From the NCBI GenBank assembly GCA_028015205.1, contig CM051514.1, positions 47,198,150 through 47,262,149 on the forward strand: a stretch of 64,000 nucleotides of DNA, given 5' to 3'. Position numbers and translations under genes: made by a program. Below, piece after piece: positions 59,789 to 64,000 of this stretch. Under the pieces are notes generated by a model. It made no database searches. It saw only the letters and a program-made list of their open reading frames with translations, and had not been told where the DNA came from. The stretch comes from Mytilisepta virgata. Its lineage: Eukaryota > Mollusca > Bivalvia > Mytilida > Mytilidae. The first letter of the stretch is position 1. Every line of letters starts with the position of its first letter.

Positions 59789-61085
59789 AATTGTCTGGGT
59801 ACATGTATTGACTGTCATGATTTCATTTTAACTTTAGGGAATTGCCTTGCAAAATTGATTCAGGTTGTTTTTTTTTTATTTTTTGTCTTTGTATGTAATG
59901 GGCAGACTTGTTTTTTACATGGTTAACCTTTTGGTGTAAATTAAGTGTAAACATCTGTATTTGATTTCACCCGATTCTATCATACATAAAACGCCATTAT
60001 GCTAGTCTATTTGAGAAACATGTCTGTATCTATTCATTATTCTTAATCAATAACTTAATAATTAAAGGTGTGTTCATTTCTGTCAATCTTAAATGAGTAT
60101 TGTATATATAGCGATTGTTGGAATTTTTGGGGTATAATGTGACACTCTACGATCTATTCATTTAAAGTATAATACGAATTTCAAAGCAAGGTAGGTTATA
60201 ATTTTTTAATTACCATGATTTTTTCATAAGAACAGTTTTTTTGATATATTAATTCTAGCAATCCATTTTAAATGTTCAACAAATACAAAATAAATTTAAC
60301 AAAACATTGTTTAATAAATTTAGATGAAGACCTTTTTAATTTGAACCTTTCATATTATTTTTATTGCATTGTATGACGCTGTTAATATTTACAAATATTT
60401 TCTCAATTAAACTTTACAAATCTCAATTTTTAGATTCGAACTGTTAGTACAGAAATATATTCGTCGAATATTTCTCCCGTTTGAGTTGAGAAATTTAGTT
60501 GTTAATCAATTGCTTAAAATCTTGTCCGGGAAGAAGTAATCGCCATGCGTCCAGCAAGCTTTTGCAACAGATTTTATTTTTTATGGAAAACTCATTAATT
60601 GCTCATCAACTTTTGGATAATTGCTTTGGGTTTCAACACTTCAGGCATTCAACACAACTGATGAGTCGTCATCTGACGAAACTGCACTTCTTGTGCATTA
60701 AAATTTGTATCAAATATTTTATTTATACTACAATTTTGTAACCTTAAATAAGCAGGTATATTTTAGATATCAACATTCTTAAAAAGTTTATATATCTGCA
60801 TTACCTTTGTTTGTTGTAACCGTGATTTTTACACAAATTCGAATAACGGAAAACCTGCTCTTGTGGAATATTTTAGGCATTTTAACAGCCTGAAAGAACA
60901 TATTTAATAACAAACGGTTGTTTATTTTTTTACTAATAGTTTTGAGGCAGTTCCGAAAACCCATTTGCTGGTAAATGTGAGACACATAGTGGTATAAACT
61001 ACTTCGCAAACTATATCTGCGTTAATTACTATCCTGCATGGCGTGACATTTTCACACATATCTAATTGTTTACATTACACTACAA
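59789..61085. other. Single-copy AT-rich sequence with an R4 remnant
   Basis: At about 60600-60740 a degenerate R4-like stretch reads CAACTGATGAGTCGTCATCT followed by GACGAAAC. Otherwise no gene or RNA recognised. Confidence 0.45.
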
Positions 61086-61215
61086 TAACAATCCAGAGAT
61101 ACTAATGTTAGATATATTTGATTTATACTATGCTGTATACGACGCATTTCAAGGAGTTACCTCTCATCAGCAGCATTAAAACCGAAACATTTGGAAGACC
61201 AAAAACCTAACTTAT
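61086..61215 (+). repeat. R1 element, truncated
   Basis: CAATCCAGAGATACTAATGT to TTGGAAGACCAAAAACC, then it diverges. Lies 350 bp upstream of the receptor gene, same orientation as the downstream R1 copy. Confidence 0.75.
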
Positions 61216-61563
61216 ATGATAAAGCTGTTCACTGACTTATTTTATTTTTCCGTCATTTGTATTCCCATTACGTTTATCCCACTCTTATAATACATTCATA
61301 CTTTGTACCGCGAAATCTTTATAAACAGCTGCATGTGTTAGTGTCTCCTATTATTAATTAAGGGAATGTAAAATTTAATTAGTTGAATCTCTTAATGGTG
61401 TAGTATTTTGATAAACAAAATAATAACTGTATATAGATTATTAAAATAATAATAAAAAATACCAGAACAATGATCAATAATATTGAAATATTTAAAATAT
61501 ACAACAAATGTATTTTCAATATCAAATGAGTTTCAAATATATTTATATTTACAGGGCTCTACA

Positions 61564-62895
61564 ATGAGAATTGTTTTTGTATTAGTCTATCTACTTTATA
61601 CACCAACAATTCATCAGACAAAAACTGTACCCGTAAATACAACTCAAAGAGAGGACAACGTCACCATTTGTGACAGCATTAATAACTTTGTAATTGCCGA
61701 AACGACAACGGCACTCTCAGACTCAGATTCAGCCGCGTTTCACCACAACATCACAACAAACGACCATCAATTAGGTGAGGATATTCTCAGCAGTTTTCCC
61801 AACTCAACTTTAAATAATACAACTCCTGGTTCGAACTGCATCATGAATGAAAAGCCAAACCCACAAATGTCATCCGAACTTCAGAAAATAGACATTGCTA
61901 TAAAGGAGGTGATAGTTTTTGCTGAACCGTTCATTTTCATAATAGGATTCATTCTTAATATCATGGGTTTAACTGTATTAATGGCTGAAAACAAATTAGA
62001 AAAATCTTTGATTTTTCTGTTCTGCTTCCTTATATGTAACACTTGTCTTCTTGTCATAAAAACAATTTTCTTCTTTTCTTATCGCATAAGGTACAGTTAC
62101 ATAAATACTGTAACTGTTCAGACTCTTACCTGGATAAATATTATATTTGGTTTTTGGCTTGAGTATGCGGTGCGTTCGATTACCTATTCTTTATATGCTT
62201 TAATGTCAGTTATAAGCTTTGTAGCGGTTGCTTTTCCCTTTCACATAAAAAGATTTGCTTTGTCCCGACACCCAAAAAGGACTACTTGTGTATTGTCTGT
62301 GGTCTATATCACAATGTATTGTTTTAACTTGTTTCGATTTAAGTTTAAATCGGTTACTAATCCAAAATCTGGCGAAACGATTTTCGTTCCTGCATATACA
62401 GATTTAGCACTTCGTAACATGGATATCAGCAATGTTTATGGTTTTGTTTGCATATCAGCTACGTATCTTTTACCTATCCCAATAACAGTTATATTCTTTG
62501 GTCTTACCCTAATGAGTATGAGAAGATCAGCAAGTTCAAATATTTTATCCGAAAATAACACGCTGAGAAAAACGAAACTAAATCAAACGAGGAGGTTGAC
62601 TAGAATTTTTCTGATACTGTCCTGTATTCAAATTATAGTTACACTACCTAATACGGTTTATATAACCATAGCAAAGTTTGATGAGGATTTCAAGATAGGA
62701 GGAAGAAATGCGCATATCGGTAGTATCCTGGCCAGTGTATTTGGAACGCTTGATAATATAAAGCATGGCACTGTTTCATTCCTGTTTTTTGTAATGTCTG
62801 GGTCATTTCGGGCAGCGTTCCGGAAAATGTACTTCTGCAAGAAGGGTGATACAACTGGAGATTTAGATACGACCGGGTCTACACTATCATCTTGA
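61564..62895 (+). CDS. Divergent class-A (rhodopsin-like) G-protein-coupled receptor
   Basis: 443 codons, one exon. The ATG at 61564 is the first in frame; just before it TTTATATTTACAG|GG (61542-61556) looks like a splice acceptor, so a 5' non-coding exon is likely. Residues 1-17 are a plausible signal peptide. The N-terminus (to about 112) has five N-glycosylation sequons (Asn25, 32, 62, 80, 85). Seven hydrophobic segments: about 113-140, 147-171, 198-222, 240-257, 290-318, 346-370, 386-412. Class-A landmarks are altered: Asn132 (1.50) and Pro362 (6.50) are kept. Asp2.50 is Asn159, DRY reads I-S-F (217-219), the 6.48 Trp is Thr360, and the NPxxY region has Ser405 and Phe409. No Cys pair exists for the TM3-ECL2 disulfide. 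Tail has Cys425, a possible palmitoylation site. PFHIKRF after TM3 and SGSFR after TM7 fit class A. Ligand unknown; a peptide or chemosensory-like lineage-specific receptor is my guess. Confidence 0.88.
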   Translation: MRIVFVLVYLLYTPTIHQTKTVPVNTTQREDNVTICDSINNFVIAETTTALSDSDSAAFHHNITTNDHQLGEDILSSFPNSTLNNTTPGSNCIMNEKPNPQMSSELQKIDIAIKEVIVFAEPFIFIIGFILNIMGLTVLMAENKLEKSLIFLFCFLICNTCLLVIKTIFFFSYRIRYSYINTVTVQTLTWINIIFGFWLEYAVRSITYSLYALMSVISFVAVAFPFHIKRFALSRHPKRTTCVLSVVYITMYCFNLFRFKFKSVTNPKSGETIFVPAYTDLALRNMDISNVYGFVCISATYLLPIPITVIFFGLTLMSMRRSASSNILSENNTLRKTKLNQTRRLTRIFLILSCIQIIVTLPNTVYITIAKFDEDFKIGGRNAHIGSILASVFGTLDNIKHGTVSFLFFVMSGSFRAAFRKMYFCKKGDTTGDLDTTGSTLSS

Positions 62896-63065
62896 TAGAC
62901 GATGACTTTCACAGTCAAACTAGCTCCAGTGCGGAAATTAAGCTGTTTAAGTTAAACGTTATTTTAAAAAATATGAAAGTGTAAATTAGAAGTTAGACAT
63001 AGAGATATCTTGTGAGATAATATATCAATTTTTAATATAAATAATGTATATGTGTTATCGTGAGA

Positions 63066-63071
63066 AATAAA
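63066..63071 (+). terminator. Polyadenylation signal AATAAA
   Basis: AATAAA 171 bases after the receptor stop codon; the nearest good candidate for its 3' end. Confidence 0.5.
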
Positions 63072-63128
63072 ATTTACTTACAATACCTGCTGTTTCTAAT
63101 TCTTACGTCAACTTGCGCTTTTCAGTAT

Positions 63129-63440
63129 AAAAATAACAATCCAAAGATACTAATATCAGATATAGTAAATTCATACTATGCTGTATACGACGCATTTCAA
63201 GGAGTTACCTCTCATCAGCAGCATTAAAACTGAAACATTTGGAAGACCAAAAGCCAAACTTATATTAAACAAGAAGTACTCAACCAAAAATACCGATATA
63301 GGAAGCCAAATCTCAGCTGAGGAGATCTACCATGTGCAATACAAAGAATGAACCCTTAGTATTTCTATTATTTTTGAATTTTGCTAAATACTGGTAATTT
63401 CTGTAACAAATCAATGAATAATCATGTCAGACAAGTCCGA
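63129..63440 (+). mobile_element. R1 element, near full length
   Basis: AAAATAACAATCCAAAGATA to AATAATCATGTCAGACAAGT. It has the extra right-hand part that the 13152-13435 copy lacks. It begins about 60 bp after the receptor polyadenylation signal. Confidence 0.75.
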
Positions 63441-63887
63441 CGACTGGGTTGGCGAAAACCCTTGGGACCTAGTATAAGTATCCCATCTAATTATTCGGAC
63501 ATACAATTTTATTTTTAAACTTTTTGATTTGACTTCATACGAATTAAATTTCTATTCTTATGCCCATTTCTCTGATTCGGTACAAAAAAAAACTTATTGG
63601 CAAAAACAAAATTCTTTGGTATAAATTTTGATTTATATACATGTAGTTCGACTTATCAGTTGAGCTCAAGGCATACAATACTCTAAAGTTATAAGAGCAA
63701 ATTCATCTAGATATCTTCTTTTAATCGAAAGTGACACACGTCAAAAATTTTAGTTTTCCGGTTATGTACTTCTTCGTTCTAACATGTAGGTCTCCAGCCT
63801 ATAAGGTGTACATTTCACAATTTATTCGTTACTTCTGTGCATGTGCGGCGACTTTCCCGGCAGAGAGAGATCTTGTCACCTAAACTA
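63441..63887. other. Single-copy non-coding sequence
   Basis: No gene, RNA or repeat recognised. Confidence 0.45.
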
Positions 63888-64000
63888 CTAAGACAGGGTT
63901 ATGTTCAGTCTCTGTTAATTTCATCACTCCAGATATTTTACTTCGTCATCACGAATTGATTCGACTAGACGAAGTTTCTATCTCACGTATGAGACTAGAT
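63888..64000 (+). repeat. R2 element, cut by the window end
   Basis: AAGACAGGGTTATGTTCAGT to ATGAGACTAGAT matches 25516-25630, the left part of an R2 copy. Confidence 0.75.

Noticed and set aside
61483..61563. Upstream extension of the receptor frame by 27 residues
   Set aside because: The extension begins with TTG, runs through a likely splice acceptor (TATTTACAG) and has no ATG; the ATG at 61564 with a signal-peptide-like start is better.

Overview
The window looks like AT-rich nuclear DNA of a bivalve mollusc, most likely a mytilid mussel. There are no operons or dense ORFs. The coding signal is a few exons with consensus splice sites and one intronless receptor. The rest is a mosaic of repeats whose motifs I associate with mussel genomes: a tRNA-derived SINE with a mollusc-type central domain, several interspersed families (called R1-R6 here), LINE and Ty3/gypsy debris, MITEs, and a rolling-circle-like element with internal tandem repeats. 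The species call is inference.

Layout. (1) 1-2105: a ~1.4 kb tandem-repeat array, one unit carrying a SINE insertion. (2) 2140-25430: copy 1 of a ~22-23 kb segmental duplication. (3) 25430-32096: single-copy spacer holding the C-terminal exons of a minus-strand RING-finger gene (28842-31413), flanked by two inverted copies of one MITE, plus a possible alternative terminal exon. (4) 32097-37190: four more units of the 1.4 kb array. (5) 37195-59215: copy 2 of the segmental duplication. (6) 59216-59788: a patchwork of three inverted fragments copied from copy 2. (7) 59789-64000: single-copy DNA with one intact gene, a divergent seven-transmembrane receptor (61564-62895), between two direct copies of R1.

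Comparing the two duplication copies, and the array units with each other, gives filled and empty sites. These date several insertions and resolve element ends: SINE 651-918, R1 13152-13435 and the rolling-circle-like element 45473-46735. The duplicated block itself carries only decayed coding sequence: a gypsy pol fragment, a Crypton-like N-terminus with different stops in each copy, LINE ORF2 C-termini (one in copy 1, two in copy 2) and a possible CUB-like exon with splice sites kept in both copies.

I see no gene cluster working as a pathway. Only the RING gene and the receptor are credible functional genes. I found no bacterial-type system, CRISPR array or functional tRNA or rRNA gene. The most informative content is structural: post-duplication rearrangement, complementary palindrome-arm losses, and the MITE hairpin around the RING exon.
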